This document shows, piece by piece, positions 8,864 through 19,039 of a stretch of 64,000 nucleotides of DNA. A program made the position numbers and the translations under genes. The stretch lies in the NCBI GenBank assembly GCA_027943745.1, contig AP025763.1, positions 2,046,001 to 2,110,000 on the forward strand, written 5' to 3'. The DNA is from Neptuniibacter victor (GTDB lineage: Bacteria; Pseudomonadota; Gammaproteobacteria; Pseudomonadales; Balneatricaceae). The notes under the pieces are model-generated. The model searched no databases, was not told the origin of the DNA, and worked only from the letters and a program-made list of their open reading frames with translations. Positions within the stretch are counted from its first letter, which is position 1, and each line of letters starts with the position of its first letter.

Positions 8864-9763
8864 TTAAAGCCCCCTTTGGCGATCTGATCTTAAGAATACC
8901 GAGCGATCTTGATTGATCGCGCCATCGATCATTGAAAGCAGTTTCGCTTTATCGCGACCGAGTACTCCCTTTAAAACAAGGTAGTTTGATGCGTGATCGC
9001 TACGAAATATTGTTTTCTCTAATTCCAAATTAGACAACAAAACCTGCATCTCTTGAATCAGCTGTAGCTGTGACGACTTAATAAAATCATCGCCAAACTC
9101 TTTTCTAAAATGCGCCTCACCCTGGCGAAAAAACAGCACAAGTGTTGCCAAATATTCAGGCTGGGTTTCATTCACTAAACGAGCTGAATCGAGTGCGTGC
9201 TGCTCGCTATAATTAACCCCACCCATGCCATTAATGATCATAACAGAGGATTTAATACCCGCCGCTTTTATCTTAAGAAGCGCATCAACCGTTGAGTCGA
9301 AGGTTTCACCCTTGTCGATTTTGGCCAAGATTTGATCATTACCGCTTTCAGCCCCTACATAAAGTAACGATAGCCCTAAACTTTGTAGCTCGGCGAGCTC
9401 TTCTACCGTCTTACTCTTAAGGTTTCTGGGTAAGCAGTATGATGAAACACGAGTCACCGACGGTAGATACTCCTTAATCGCCAACAAAATATCTTTCAAA
9501 CGATTAAAAGATAAAGCCATCGCATCGCCATCGGCCAAGAAAACACGTCGTACTGCACCTAAAGACTCTGCGCAGCGTTTGATGTCATCGAGGATGTCAG
9601 CTTGAGATTTTGGTCTGAATTTTTTTTGCGGTTCAGTATACATCTCGCAAAAAGTGCAGTTATTCCAACTACAGCCATTGGTCACTTGCAGAATAAGCGA
9701 ATTAGCTTCGCTTGGCGGCCTAAATACGGGCTCGATATAATCGATCGGCGGGTAGATATACAT
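8864..9763 (-). CDS. Radical SAM protein of unknown substrate
   Basis: Elp3/MiaB-type radical SAM fold with the 4Fe-4S cluster motif CSWNNCTFC (C-x4-C-x2-C) in QVTNGC context near residue 30, the VFLADGDAMAL strand and the LLYVGAESGNDQIL segment. Family members of about 300 aa with this CTFCEMY arrangement (COG1032-like) have no settled function. I place the start at ATG 9763, one base after the tatD stop, which gives the normal N-terminus MYIYPPIDYIEP; longer starts would read through tatD. It is probably the last gene of the tatD transcript. Confidence 0.85.
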   Translation of the reverse strand: MYIYPPIDYIEPVFRPPSEANSLILQVTNGCSWNNCTFCEMYTEPQKKFRPKSQADILDDIKRCAESLGAVRRVFLADGDAMALSFNRLKDILLAIKEYLPSVTRVSSYCLPRNLKSKTVEELAELQSLGLSLLYVGAESGNDQILAKIDKGETFDSTVDALLKIKAAGIKSSVMIINGMGGVNYSEQHALDSARLVNETQPEYLATLVLFFRQGEAHFRKEFGDDFIKSSQLQLIQEMQVLLSNLELEKTIFRSDHASNYLVLKGVLGRDKAKLLSMIDGAINQDRSVFLRSDRQRGL

Positions 9764-9764
9764 A

Positions 9765-10544
9765 TTATAAGCGCGCTTTATTAAACAGCTGATAGAAGTT
9801 TTCGCTGGTGGTCTCGGCCACCTCTTCGACACTTATGCCTTTCAGGTCGGCAATACATTGTGCGACCTCGACAACATATTTGGGTTCATTCTTCTTGCCA
9901 CGGTGCGGTACCGGGGCCAGATAAGGCGCATCTGTTTCAATTAAAATCCGATTAAGCGGAACCTGTTTAACCACCTCTCTTAACTCGGCTGCATTTTTGA
10001 AGGTAATAATGCCGGAAAAAGAGATCATGTAATTGAGATCTAATGCTTCTTTAGCCATTTCAAGGCTTTCGGTAAAGCAATGCAATACACCTGCCGCATC
10101 AAGACTTCCATGTTCACGGATCATCTGCAAAGTATCTTCCTGAGCATCTCGTGTGTGTACGATAGTTGGCAGATTAAGCTTGCTCGCGGCAACAAGGTGG
10201 TTCTTAAAACTCGTTTGCTGAAGTTCTTGGGTATCCGTTTGATAGAAATAATCTAATCCAGTTTCACCAATCGCAATGATTCTATCTAACGCCGCTTTTT
10301 CAGCTAGTTGCTCTACGGTGACCTGTTCATCTGCTGCGCTTAAAGGATGCACACCGACTGATGCGAAGACATTATTATGTTGTGATATAAGCTCATACAT
10401 GGATGGAAACTGCTCAAGCGCGATAGATACACAAAGCATTTTATCAACGCCCCTATCCGATGCAGCCTGCAGCATTTTTGAAAAATCATTATCGTACGGA
10501 GACAGGTCTAACCTGTCTAAATGGCAGTGAGAATCTATAAACAT
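9765..10544 (-). CDS. tatD: TatD family metal-dependent hydrolase
   Basis: TIM-barrel metallohydrolase of 259 aa with MFIDSHCHLDRLDL (metal-binding HxH), ASVGVHPLSA, AIGETGLDYFY, VHTRDA, VLHCFTESL and the final LIETDAPYLAPVPHRGKKNEP. TatD enzymes are Mg-dependent 3'-5' DNases or deoxyribonuclease-like hydrolases. Position after holB and pilZ matches the conserved gammaproteobacterial order. Confidence 0.93.
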   Translation of the reverse strand: MFIDSHCHLDRLDLSPYDNDFSKMLQAASDRGVDKMLCVSIALEQFPSMYELISQHNNVFASVGVHPLSAADEQVTVEQLAEKAALDRIIAIGETGLDYFYQTDTQELQQTSFKNHLVAASKLNLPTIVHTRDAQEDTLQMIREHGSLDAAGVLHCFTESLEMAKEALDLNYMISFSGIITFKNAAELREVVKQVPLNRILIETDAPYLAPVPHRGKKNEPKYVVEVAQCIADLKGISVEEVAETTSENFYQLFNKARL

Positions 10545-10558
10545 ATGGGGGTGTGTTT

Positions 10559-10909
10559 TTACAATGCGTTAGTCTTACGATCGGAGTTGAGTGCTCCGGC
10601 AAGATAGTTTTCGATTTTATTAATAAGCGTGGAATCATCGGGAGAAAGTTGAATGCCGATACCTGGTGTTCTACCGCCCTGAGCACCTTTAGGAGTCACC
10701 CAGACTACTTTACCGGTCACCGGGATCTTATCCCCTTCCTCCATTAACTCCAATAACATAAAGACCTCTTCACCGAGGTGGTAAGAGCGAAGTGTAGGTA
10801 TAAATAATCCGCCATTCGAAATGTATGGAAGATAAGCCTGATAAAGCTCTTCTTTCGTTTTTATCGTTAACGATAAAATGCCATGGCTTAAACGTGGTAC
10901 GGCGACCAT
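10559..10909 (-). CDS. pilZ: PilZ domain protein
   Basis: A 116-aa protein of the type IV pilus assembly PilZ family, with ISNGGLFIPT and a PVTGKVVWVTPKGAQGGRTPGIGIQ stretch (split by loops). This branch lacks the N-terminal RxxxR of c-di-GMP-binding PilZ domains and is thought to act through FimX/PilB rather than bind the nucleotide itself. It sits between holB and tatD, its usual place. Confidence 0.9.
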   Translation of the reverse strand: MVAVPRLSHGILSLTIKTKEELYQAYLPYISNGGLFIPTLRSYHLGEEVFMLLELMEEGDKIPVTGKVVWVTPKGAQGGRTPGIGIQLSPDDSTLINKIENYLAGALNSDRKTNAL

Positions 10910-10924
10910 ACAGTTCTCATCTCC

Positions 10925-11920
10925 TTAATCGAGCAGTGCAGCCCACTCCAGTAGGATGCATTCAAGCAACAATTGCTTGTTAGGGTTCTGCCTTAGCAAA
11001 ATTGCCCGACGCTCTTCATGAACTTTGTCTGCTAATTTAAAGATTTTAACGGGGTTAGTTTTTTTAGCAACAGCGTTGAGCATATTACGTGCATCATCTT
11101 GTCTAATTAAATCACCAGATTCGCATATAGCGCCCCGCGCGGTGTCTATTAGTAGGCTATAAAACCAACCCAGCAATAACTCAATATCAAGCTTACCCCA
11201 GCTTTGAGCCACCTCTAAAGCAGTTCGTCTTTGCTTTAGTATATCGGCTAAACCGCGAATTAACTGAGCGCGTTGTTCATTGAGCCCCTTATCAATATAG
11301 GCTAGCGCTTCCATTGGCGCTCCTAGGTTGATATGAAGAATGCTTCTCGCTTTCTCTTCATCTAACTCCGTTGCGCCCATGAGCCACTCAATAGCATCAC
11401 TTTCCACAGGTGGATGGCACTCTACATGCTGACAACGGCTTTTTATTGTTGGCAACAACTGACCTATCTTTGAGGTGACTAGAAGAATTAATGTATCCGA
11501 TCCTGGCTCTTCCAGCATTTTTAGCAAGGCATTGGCAGAAGCGATATTCATTGAATCCGCTGGGTTTAAAATAACAACCCTATATCCGCCCTGCTGTGCG
11601 GTGCTGTAAATAAATTCATTAAGTGCCCGAACTTGATCGACTTTTAATTGCTTGCCAGCTTCCTCTGGCTGCAAAAAGAAGAGATCGGGATGGCTGCCAG
11701 CAGCATTCAGCTCACACGCTTTACACTGACCGCAAGGCCTGTTGTTCTGGGGGTGGTGACATAAGAGGAATTGAGCAACTGAAGTGGCAAAATCAACCTT
11801 GCCAATTCCAGACATCCCATGAAGCAACAGCGCATGAGGCAGGCGTTTATCCGCATGCAATTTAGCCAGATGATTAAAACGATCATCAAACCACGGGTGA
11901 GAGACAACAAGTCCTGTCAT
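10925..11920 (-). CDS. holB: DNA polymerase III subunit delta'
   Basis: Clamp-loader subunit of 331 aa. It has the AAA+ start HALLLHGMSGIGKVDFA (a modified P-loop), a four-cysteine zinc module (CHHPQNNRPCGQCKAC), KVDQVRALNEF, the LLKMLEEPGSDTLILLVTS strand and the SRCQ sensor. Directly follows tmk by one base, so the two are very likely translated together. Confidence 0.93.
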   Translation of the reverse strand: MTGLVVSHPWFDDRFNHLAKLHADKRLPHALLLHGMSGIGKVDFATSVAQFLLCHHPQNNRPCGQCKACELNAAGSHPDLFFLQPEEAGKQLKVDQVRALNEFIYSTAQQGGYRVVILNPADSMNIASANALLKMLEEPGSDTLILLVTSKIGQLLPTIKSRCQHVECHPPVESDAIEWLMGATELDEEKARSILHINLGAPMEALAYIDKGLNEQRAQLIRGLADILKQRRTALEVAQSWGKLDIELLLGWFYSLLIDTARGAICESGDLIRQDDARNMLNAVAKKTNPVKIFKLADKVHEERRAILLRQNPNKQLLLECILLEWAALLD

Positions 11921-11921
11921 G

Positions 11922-12557
11922 TTATCGACCTAGGTATTCTGAAACAGCAGCTGAAATTTGAGATTGAACCTCTTCGATAGCACACGAAGCATCGATGACA
12001 GCAAAACGATTAGGTTCATTTTTCGCACGTTCAAGGTAAGCTGCGCGGACCTTGCCAAAGAAATCGACTTTCTCCTGCTCAAAACGGTCAGGCGTACTTC
12101 TCGCAGAAGCACGCTGCAATCCAACTTCCACATCGAGATCTAACAGCAATGTCAGATCGGGATGCAATCCGTGTTGTACTAGCGACTCAAGCATTCTAAT
12201 ACTCTCAATCTCGACACCCCTGCCACCTCCTTGGTACGCAAAGGTCGCATCAGTGAAGCGGTCGCTGATAACCCATGCGCCTCGTGCTAAGGCTGGCCGT
12301 ATAACATTCTCGATATGCTGAGCGCGAGCTGCGAACATTAACAACAACTCAGTATCTTGGCTCACACGCTCCTCTCTTGGTGTAAGAAGCAGCTCTCGCA
12401 ACTCCTCTGCCAAAGGCGTACCGCCAGGCTCTCGAGTAAGCACGATCTCTATCCCTTTATCCTTAAGTAACTGGCACAGGAAGTTAATATTTGTTGATTT
12501 TCCAACGCCTTCAGTTCCTTCAACGGTGATAAAGCGGCCTTGTAGATCTTTACTCAT
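11922..12557 (-). CDS. tmk: Thymidylate kinase
   Basis: Phosphorylates dTMP to dTDP. P-loop [10 protein letters not shown] near residue 13, the DR(F/H) motif in [19 protein letters not shown], and the [15 protein letters not shown] substrate segment are all present; 211 aa is the normal length. It lies between mltG and holB. Confidence 0.96.
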   Translation of the reverse strand: MSKDLQGRFITVEGTEGVGKSTNINFLCQLLKDKGIEIVLTREPGGTPLAEELRELLLTPREERVSQDTELLLMFAARAQHIENVIRPALARGAWVISDRFTDATFAYQGGGRGVEIESIRMLESLVQHGLHPDLTLLLDLDVEVGLQRASARSTPDRFEQEKVDFFGKVRAAYLERAKNEPNRFAVIDASCAIEEVQSQISAAVSEYLGR

Positions 12558-12582
12558 GATGCCCTACTTAAAAAATATATGA

Positions 12583-13608
12583 CTAAGGAGATGAACGATA
12601 ATCTTTACGGCGAGAAAGCTGGTACTGCCTTACCGCTTTATTATGCTCAGCCAGTGTTGCCGAAAAATAGTGACTACCATCACCCTTGGCAACGAAATAC
12701 AACGCTTTCCCAGATTTAGGGTTCAAAGCAGCAGTAATAGCCTCTGGTCCGACCATCGCGATAGGCGTAGGTGGCAAGGCAGGGATTGTATAGGTGTTAT
12801 AAGGTGTCGGCTTGCGCAAATCTGAGCGACGAATATTGCCCTTATACGCATCACCCATGCCATAGATAACAGTAGGATCTGTTTGTAGACGCATGCGTTT
12901 ATTCAAGCGACGGACAAAAACACCTGCAATAACTGGTCTTTCATCAGCTCTCGCAGTCTCTTTTTCAACAATGGAGGCCATGATTAACGCTTCATAAGGC
13001 TTTTTGTATGGCAAGCGCTGGTCACGCTTAGCCCACTCTTCATTTAATTTGGTGAGCATCAATTTGTGTGCACGCTTTAATAACGCTAACGCTGAGCTAT
13101 TTTTATCGAAACTGTAAGTTTCAGCTAAGAAGAGACCTTCTAAATGCTTATGCTCTGTATTGATAGCACTAAGTAATTCGTTAATTGATAGCTTTTCAAT
13201 ATCATTTTTCAGATAAGGATTTGCTTTAATCGCCGTTAAAAGTTGCTTGTAATTGCTACCTTCAACGATAGTGAAGTTATAACTGATAGACCGACCCGAA
13301 GTAATAGCGGCCATCAATTGCTTGGGAGTCGTCTCCTGCTTTATGCGATATTCACCCGCTTTAATTTTACTAGCCAGCCCTGCCTCACGAGCATAAAACT
13401 TGAAGTATAAGACATTAATCTCTACACCATTGGCTTTAAGTTTTTCAACTACCCCGTTGAAAGATAAGCCTTTATTGACCTCAAGAATGAGATCGTCAGT
13501 GAGTTGCAGCGGTTTGTCTAAGTAAGCTTTGTAATCGGAAAACAACCAATATGCAACCGAGGAAGCCAATAGCAACATTACACATAAAACAGATATTATT
13601 TTTTTCAA
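12583..13608 (-). CDS. mltG: Endolytic murein transglycosylase MltG
   Basis: Inner-membrane YceG-family transglycosylase that cleaves nascent glycan strands and sets strand length. One N-terminal membrane anchor, a LysM-like region (FTIVEGSNYKQLL), then the catalytic block ASIVEKETARADERPVIAGVF with the active glutamate, and RLQTDPTVIYGMG. Length 341 aa. The start codon is TTG at 13608, directly abutting the pabC stop, implying translational coupling. Confidence 0.92.
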   Translation of the reverse strand: MKKIISVLCVMLLLASSVAYWLFSDYKAYLDKPLQLTDDLILEVNKGLSFNGVVEKLKANGVEINVLYFKFYAREAGLASKIKAGEYRIKQETTPKQLMAAITSGRSISYNFTIVEGSNYKQLLTAIKANPYLKNDIEKLSINELLSAINTEHKHLEGLFLAETYSFDKNSSALALLKRAHKLMLTKLNEEWAKRDQRLPYKKPYEALIMASIVEKETARADERPVIAGVFVRRLNKRMRLQTDPTVIYGMGDAYKGNIRRSDLRKPTPYNTYTIPALPPTPIAMVGPEAITAALNPKSGKALYFVAKGDGSHYFSATLAEHNKAVRQYQLSRRKDYRSSP

Positions 13609-14427
13609 CTACTTACATTCCTGCGCCAATAAATCTTGCAGCCTACGAGTAACAGGCCCTATATCGTATTTCTGGTCACCAATATTAACCACCGGCCAAA
13701 TACCGATCAAACTATTACATATAAAAAGTTCGCTCGCTTGAATTAACGCATCAGGATAGAAACGATCGATACGGCATTTTAAGCCCGCAGCCGTAGCCAT
13801 TTCCAAAAGATGATCTCGCATAACACCCTTAACCCCACATCGATCGATATTAGGCGTACATAGCTCCTGGTTCGCAATCCAGAAAATATTACTCATTGTC
13901 CCTTCGATAAGATAACCCTGAGTATCGGTTACAAGCCCCTCTACGGTATCTGGCTCGGTCCATTCAGAGCGTGCCATTACTTGGTCTAAACGATTTAAAT
14001 GTTTAATCTCGGCCAATACAGGATTGATTGGCAGCTGATACTGACAATGCCTGAGCGTAACCCCGTTTTGGGCGTTGTCTTTATTGGTGACATAATCACT
14101 AAGACTGATGATACGTGTTACTGTCGCATCTGTAGAGGGCGCATACCCCCGCGGCCCTATGCCACGAGTAATCGTAATTTTAAGCACTTGATTGTCGGTA
14201 AACGTTAATAGCTCAAGATCCGACCTGATTAATGGTATAACGCCAGCAGGAAAGCCAAGCCTTGTAAGCCCTAATGATAGTCGCTGCAGGTGCGGCTCAA
14301 GAAGTTGAGGGGCACCATTAATCACAGCCACTGTCTCAAAGAGGCCATCACCATAACAGACGCCTCTATCAGCGCTGTTCACTTGGTGTGTTTTGATACC
14401 GTTAACCAATACGTCCTGCATAAGCAT
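13609..14427 (-). CDS. pabC: Aminodeoxychorismate lyase
   Basis: PLP-dependent fold-IV enzyme making p-aminobenzoate from 4-amino-4-deoxychorismate for folate. DRGVCYGDGLFET near the N-terminus, ikHLNRLDQVMAR with the PLP lysine, VTDTQGYLIEGTMSNIFW and a closing SELFICNSLIGIWPV are diagnostic. Length is 272 aa. It sits between fabF and mltG as in E. coli. Confidence 0.92.
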   Translation of the reverse strand: MLMQDVLVNGIKTHQVNSADRGVCYGDGLFETVAVINGAPQLLEPHLQRLSLGLTRLGFPAGVIPLIRSDLELLTFTDNQVLKITITRGIGPRGYAPSTDATVTRIISLSDYVTNKDNAQNGVTLRHCQYQLPINPVLAEIKHLNRLDQVMARSEWTEPDTVEGLVTDTQGYLIEGTMSNIFWIANQELCTPNIDRCGVKGVMRDHLLEMATAAGLKCRIDRFYPDALIQASELFICNSLIGIWPVVNIGDQKYDIGPVTRRLQDLLAQECK

Positions 14428-14453
14428 CCTTAGCTAAGCCTAAACCAAGATCG

Positions 14454-15692
14454 TTAAAGCTTTTTAAATAACAAAGAGCCATTTGTGCCGCCGAAACCAA
14501 ACGAATTTGAAATTGCAGCATCAATAGCACACGCCTGCGGAGTATGGGGAACGTAATTAAGATCGCAGCCTTCTGAAGGGTTATCTAGGTTGATCGTTGG
14601 TGGAGCCACCTGATCTTTGATTGCTAACACACAGAAGATTGCTTCTACGGCGCCTGCAGCGCCAAGCAAGTGACCAATCATAGATTTAGTCGAACTCATT
14701 CTTACTGCGCCAGCCGCACTACCTAATACACGTTTGGCTGCATTAGATTCAGCAATATCCCCTGCCGGTGTGGATGTACCGTGGGCATTAATATAATTAA
14801 CCTGATCAACTGTTACTTTTGCATCGTTAATCGCATTGCTCATTGATAATGCAGCGCCCTCACCACTTTCTGGAGGTGCTGTCATATGAAATGCATCGTC
14901 ACTCATACCGAAGCCAGCAAGTTCGCAATAGATATCTGCACCGCGTGCTTTTGCATATTCATACTCTTCTAGCACCAAAATACCTGCACCATCACCTAAG
15001 ACAAAACCATCACGGTCTTTATCCCATGGACGACTTGCTGCTTGAGGATCATCATTTCGTGTAGATAGCGCCCGTGCCGCGGCAAAGCCAGCAATACCAA
15101 GAGGTGTAGTTGCCATCTCTGCTCCGCCAGCAAGCATTACATCAGCATCACCGTATTGAATCATGCGCATCGCCTGACCAATATTATGAGTGCCTGTTGT
15201 ACAGGCCGTTGTAATCGCTATATTTGGTCCTTTAAAACCGTATTTAATCGCCAGATTACCCGAAATCATATTAATGATACTGCCCGGCACAAAAAACGGT
15301 GATACACGGCGTGGGCCGGAATTAGAAAGAATATCGACGTTTTTTTCTATCATTGGTAATCCGCCAATGCCAGAACCGATCGCGCAGCCGATACGGGCAG
15401 CATTCTGTTCAGTTACCTCTAAACCGGCATCTTCAACAGCTTGCATCCCAGCAGCCAATCCATACTGGATAAAAAGATCCATCTTTCTCGCTTCTTTAAC
15501 ACCCATATAAAGCGAAACATCAAAGTCCTTTACAGACGAGGAGAAACGCGTTGCAAGTGATTCCGCGTCAAAATGAGTAATTGGCGCAGCACCACTCTTG
15601 CCTGCCAATAATTGCTCCCAAGAATCCGCCACTGTATTACCAATGGGCGATAACATTCCCACTCCAGTAACCACTACACGCCTAGCCGCCAT
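14454..15692 (-). CDS. fabF: Beta-ketoacyl-ACP synthase II
   Basis: Elongating condensing enzyme of type II fatty acid synthesis. Catalytic Cys in [13 protein letters not shown], first His in [11 protein letters not shown] and second His in [16 protein letters not shown] are present, along with the terminal [17 protein letters not shown]. 412 aa is the standard length. It lies downstream of acpP across a hairpin. Confidence 0.96.
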   Translation of the reverse strand: MAARRVVVTGVGMLSPIGNTVADSWEQLLAGKSGAAPITHFDAESLATRFSSSVKDFDVSLYMGVKEARKMDLFIQYGLAAGMQAVEDAGLEVTEQNAARIGCAIGSGIGGLPMIEKNVDILSNSGPRRVSPFFVPGSIINMISGNLAIKYGFKGPNIAITTACTTGTHNIGQAMRMIQYGDADVMLAGGAEMATTPLGIAGFAAARALSTRNDDPQAASRPWDKDRDGFVLGDGAGILVLEEYEYAKARGADIYCELAGFGMSDDAFHMTAPPESGEGAALSMSNAINDAKVTVDQVNYINAHGTSTPAGDIAESNAAKRVLGSAAGAVRMSSTKSMIGHLLGAAGAVEAIFCVLAIKDQVAPPTINLDNPSEGCDLNYVPHTPQACAIDAAISNSFGFGGTNGSLLFKKL

Positions 15693-15751
15693 TAAACCTC
15701 TCCATAACCTAATAATTAACTAGCTAAAGTAATCGACCTTCAGACAAAAGA

Positions 15752-15782
15752 AAAGCCGCGCTATCAAAGATAGGCGGCTTGT
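15752..15782 (-). terminator. Hairpin between acpP and fabF (partial terminator)
   Basis: Stem AAGCCGC + CTATC with a single bulged G, AAA loop, arms 15753-15765 and 15769-15780. On the minus strand it is followed by TTTTCTTTTG. Located between acpP and fabF, it probably trims transcription so that acpP is made in excess. Confidence 0.65.
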
Positions 15783-15804
15783 CAGAAATACTTGCTTCGA
15801 ACGA

Positions 15805-16038
15805 TTACTGGTGTGCGTTGATGTAATCGATAGCCAGCTGAACTGTAGTAATTTTCTCAGCTTCTTCGTCTGGGATCTCTGTTTCGAATTCTTCTTCTAG
15901 AGCCATTACTAGCTCAACAGTGTCCAGGGAGTCAGCGCCTAGATCTTCAACAAAAGAAGCTGTTTGAGTTACTTCTTCTTCTTTAACACCTAGCTGTTCT
16001 GCGATGATCTTTTTTACGCGCTCTTCAATGCTGCTCAT
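15805..16038 (-). CDS. acpP: Acyl carrier protein
   Basis: A 77-aa acidic protein with the phosphopantetheine site [18 protein letters not shown] (serine near residue 37). It carries growing acyl chains for the Fab enzymes encoded on both sides. A dense codon bias and its own 180-base upstream gap fit a highly expressed gene with an additional promoter. Confidence 0.98.
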   Translation of the reverse strand: MSSIEERVKKIIAEQLGVKEEEVTQTASFVEDLGADSLDTVELVMALEEEFETEIPDEEAEKITTVQLAIDYINAHQ

Positions 16039-16220
16039 ATCTCTTCCTATCTTCTTATTAACACCGCATACCTGGTTTGGTATACGGAAAGAAATTTTAT
16101 TAAAAGCACCCCAGCTAAATCAAGTCTAAAATAACCCAATTGAGCTAAAGTGTTAACATTCTCTACCTGACGGCACATTATCAACAATTCGAGGAAAAAA
16201 ACAATTCCTTCGGGCTAGTT

Positions 16221-16964
16221 TTAGCCCATATACATGCCACCATTGACCTGAATCGACTCTCCAGTCACATATCCGCCACCTTGACTGGCTAGAAAACCAA
16301 CAACCGCTGCAATTTCTTCTGGTTGTCCAAGGCGATTCATCGGGATTTGTGATTTCAAGGCTTCTTTGTGCTCATCAGCCAAACCGCTTGTCATATCGGT
16401 ATCGATGAAACCCGGTGCGACGCAGTTCACTGTTATATTACGCGAGCCAACTTCACGTGCCAAGGCGCGCGTAAAGCCTTCCATGCCTGATTTTGCTGCG
16501 GCATAGTTCGCTTGTCCTGCATTACCCATAGAAGCTACTACGGAGCTTACGCTGATAATACGACCCCAGCGAGCCTTAGTCATGCCACGAAGGCAGCCTT
16601 TCACTAGACGAAAGACAGAATTCAAGTTGGTATTCATTACTGAATCCCACTCGTCGTCTTTCATTCGCATAAGGATATTGTCACGCGTGATGCCGGCATT
16701 GTTGACAAGTACTTCAATCGTGCCAAATTCGCTCTGAATCGTTTTTAAAACGTCAGCAACAGAATCACTGTCAGAAACGTCTAAAACAAGCCCTGTGCCC
16801 TTAATGCCTGATTCAGATAAATAAGCGCTAATCGCTTCCGCGCCATTAGCACTCGTTGCTGTACCAACAACAACAGCACACTGCTTGCCGAGTTCTTGTG
16901 CAATTGCTTTACCAATTCCACGGGTCGCGCCTGTTACCAGCGCTACTTTACCTTCAATACTCAT
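16221..16964 (-). CDS. fabG: 3-oxoacyl-ACP reductase
   Basis: NADPH-dependent short-chain reductase. It has TGATRGIG cofactor loop, NNAGITRD, the catalytic serine in ISVSSVVASMGNAGQ and YAAAKSG with the Tyr-x3-Lys pair, and ends GGMYMG. 247 aa is typical. Placed between fabD and acpP. Confidence 0.97.
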   Translation of the reverse strand: MSIEGKVALVTGATRGIGKAIAQELGKQCAVVVGTATSANGAEAISAYLSESGIKGTGLVLDVSDSDSVADVLKTIQSEFGTIEVLVNNAGITRDNILMRMKDDEWDSVMNTNLNSVFRLVKGCLRGMTKARWGRIISVSSVVASMGNAGQANYAAAKSGMEGFTRALAREVGSRNITVNCVAPGFIDTDMTSGLADEHKEALKSQIPMNRLGQPEEIAAVVGFLASQGGGYVTGESIQVNGGMYMG

Positions 16965-16987
16965 TATTATTTTCCTTGCTCGTCCGA

Positions 16988-17920
16988 TTATGCGCTCAGC
17001 GCCTTTTCAAGGCCCGCCACATCATTTATCGCCGCTACGATCAGAGGTCTATGAATTTTTTTATTTAAGCCAGATAAAACCTTGCCTGGCCCGCATTCTA
17101 CAGTCTTCTCAATACCCTTCTCTACCATACTTTGAACACTGTTTGTCCATAAAACAGGACTGTACAGCTGAGCGAGGAGATTTTCTTTTAATTCATCTAC
17201 TGATGCTGCTACTGATGCTGTAGTATTTTGAACAACATCTATATCTGGCATTCTTACATCAATTTTCGCTAACTCAGCAGCCATTTTTTCTGCAGCTGGT
17301 TTCATTAGTTCACAGTGAGAAGGAACGCTTACTGGCAACGGAATTGCGCGCTTAGCACCCGCCTCTTTGCAAAGCTCGATAGCGCGTGCAACTGCATCTT
17401 TATGGCCTGCAATGACCACCTGACCTGGGCAGTTATAATTAACTGGCGATACAACTTCGCCCTGCTCAGCATCTTTACAAGCTTTAGCGATGCCTTCATC
17501 AGCTAGCCCTAGAATTGCGGCCATCGCGCCTGTGCCAGCAGGCACGGCTTGCTGCATAAACTCACCACGAAGTTTAACCAGATTTACACCGTCTGCGAAA
17601 TCTAACGCACCAGCACAAACTAAAGCGGTATATTCACCTAAGCTATGCCCAGCAACGACAGAAGGCATATTGCCTCCCTGCTCCTGCCAAAGACGCCACA
17701 AAGCCACACCTGATGTTAATAGCGCAGGTTGCGTTTTGTCTGTTTGATTAAGATCATCTTCAGGGCCATTTTGAACCAGATCCCAAAGATCATAACCAAG
17801 AACGCTTGATGCTTCAGCGAAGGTGTTTTTAATGACAGGATGCTGTTCAGCCAATTCAGCCAACATGCCCACTTGTTGGGAACCCTGTCCCGGAAAAACA
17901 AAAGCAAGATTCTGCGACAT
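16988..17920 (-). CDS. fabD: Malonyl CoA-ACP transacylase
   Basis: Loads malonyl groups onto ACP. FVFPGQGSQQVGML at the start, catalytic GHSLGEYTALVCAG (serine about residue 92), LPVSVPSHCELM with the catalytic histidine, and a VECGPGKVLSGLNKKI tail. 310 aa is normal for the family. Confidence 0.97.
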   Translation of the reverse strand: MSQNLAFVFPGQGSQQVGMLAELAEQHPVIKNTFAEASSVLGYDLWDLVQNGPEDDLNQTDKTQPALLTSGVALWRLWQEQGGNMPSVVAGHSLGEYTALVCAGALDFADGVNLVKLRGEFMQQAVPAGTGAMAAILGLADEGIAKACKDAEQGEVVSPVNYNCPGQVVIAGHKDAVARAIELCKEAGAKRAIPLPVSVPSHCELMKPAAEKMAAELAKIDVRMPDIDVVQNTTASVAASVDELKENLLAQLYSPVLWTNSVQSMVEKGIEKTVECGPGKVLSGLNKKIHRPLIVAAINDVAGLEKALSA

Positions 17921-18020
17921 GATTTCCTCAAATCGTCAATTAGGTACAGACCTGCTTTACGCAGGAGAATGGGCCGTAGTTTACAACATTCAGAGGTAAT
18001 TAAAACTGTAATAGATCGTT

Positions 18021-19037
18021 TCAGGCGAGCTTATGTTCGATTTCTTGGCATATCTTACTAGGAACGTTCTGCGCAATTTCTGCTACAGCCTGATCTAGAG
18101 CATAACCAAAACACTTTTTGTTCGCAGAGCCGTGGCTTTTAATCACGATACCTTGCAATCCTAATAGGCTTGCGCCATTGCGGCGGGAGGGGTCCATCTG
18201 GGTTTTAAGCTCATTTAAAATAGGGCTCGCCATTAATGCAAGAATTCTTCTATAAAGCCCTTGCTTAAAGCTTGCTTGGAATTTTTGGCTAATGAGACGA
18301 GCCAATCCTTCACTGCTCTTAAGCGCGATATTACCAACAAAGCCGTCACAGACAACCACATCGGCCTTGCCTTTATAAAGATCATCTCCTTCGAGATAAC
18401 CGATATAATTGAGTTCCCCTTTCTCTTCAATTAAGCGAGAGGCTAGTTTTACCTGCTCATTACCCTTCACCTCTTCTTGCCCAATATTCAAAAGACCAAT
18501 TGTTGGCTGATCCTTGTCTTCTACAGCGGCAACCATCACCGATCCCATAATGGCAAATTGAAGAAGGTGCTCAGCACTGCAATCAACATTAGCGCCAAGG
18601 TCAAGCATATAGCAGTGCCCGGAAACCGTAGGGATAGAAGAGATTATTGCTGGGCGATCTATTCCAGGCAGCGTTCGCAAAATATAACGGCCTAGCACCA
18701 TGAGCGCACCGGTATTACCTGCACTTACACAAGCCTGCGCTTCGCTTTCAGAAACAAGCTTTAACGCTTTGTACATGGAAGACTCTTGCCCGTTTCGTAA
18801 CGTACGAGAAGGTTTCTCAGACATCGATATAGTATCTGGCGCATGAATAACTTCAAGGCGACAAGCGATATCAGCGTTTAAGTGCTTAAGGTGTGGTGTT
18901 ATTGCTTCAGAATGGCCAACGAGCTTGGCTGAAAGATTTGAATAACGCTTTAAGGCGTCTAGTGTAGCGGGAATAGTAACGCGGGGACCGAAGTCCCCGC
19001 CCATCACATCAACTGCGACAGTGTAGTAGCTCGACAA
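18021..19037 (-). CDS. plsX: Phosphate acyltransferase PlsX
   Basis: Makes acyl-phosphate from acyl-ACP for the PlsY route to phosphatidic acid. It has VAVDVMGGDFGP, the SVSAGNTGALMVLGRYIL segment and VCDGFVGNIALKSSEG. The start is a TTG codon at 19037, two bases after the rpmF stop; this gives the expected ten-residue lead before the DVMGGD motif. 338 aa. Translational coupling to rpmF is likely. Confidence 0.94.
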   Translation of the reverse strand: MSSYYTVAVDVMGGDFGPRVTIPATLDALKRYSNLSAKLVGHSEAITPHLKHLNADIACRLEVIHAPDTISMSEKPSRTLRNGQESSMYKALKLVSESEAQACVSAGNTGALMVLGRYILRTLPGIDRPAIISSIPTVSGHCYMLDLGANVDCSAEHLLQFAIMGSVMVAAVEDKDQPTIGLLNIGQEEVKGNEQVKLASRLIEEKGELNYIGYLEGDDLYKGKADVVVCDGFVGNIALKSSEGLARLISQKFQASFKQGLYRRILALMASPILNELKTQMDPSRRNGASLLGLQGIVIKSHGSANKKCFGYALDQAVAEIAQNVPSKICQEIEHKLA

Positions 19038-19039
19038 AC

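Noticed and set aside
10511-10521. GACAGGTCTAACCTGTC dyad near 10.5 kb
   Set aside because: It is inside tatD coding sequence, encoding the RLDLS stretch; no sign of regulatory use.
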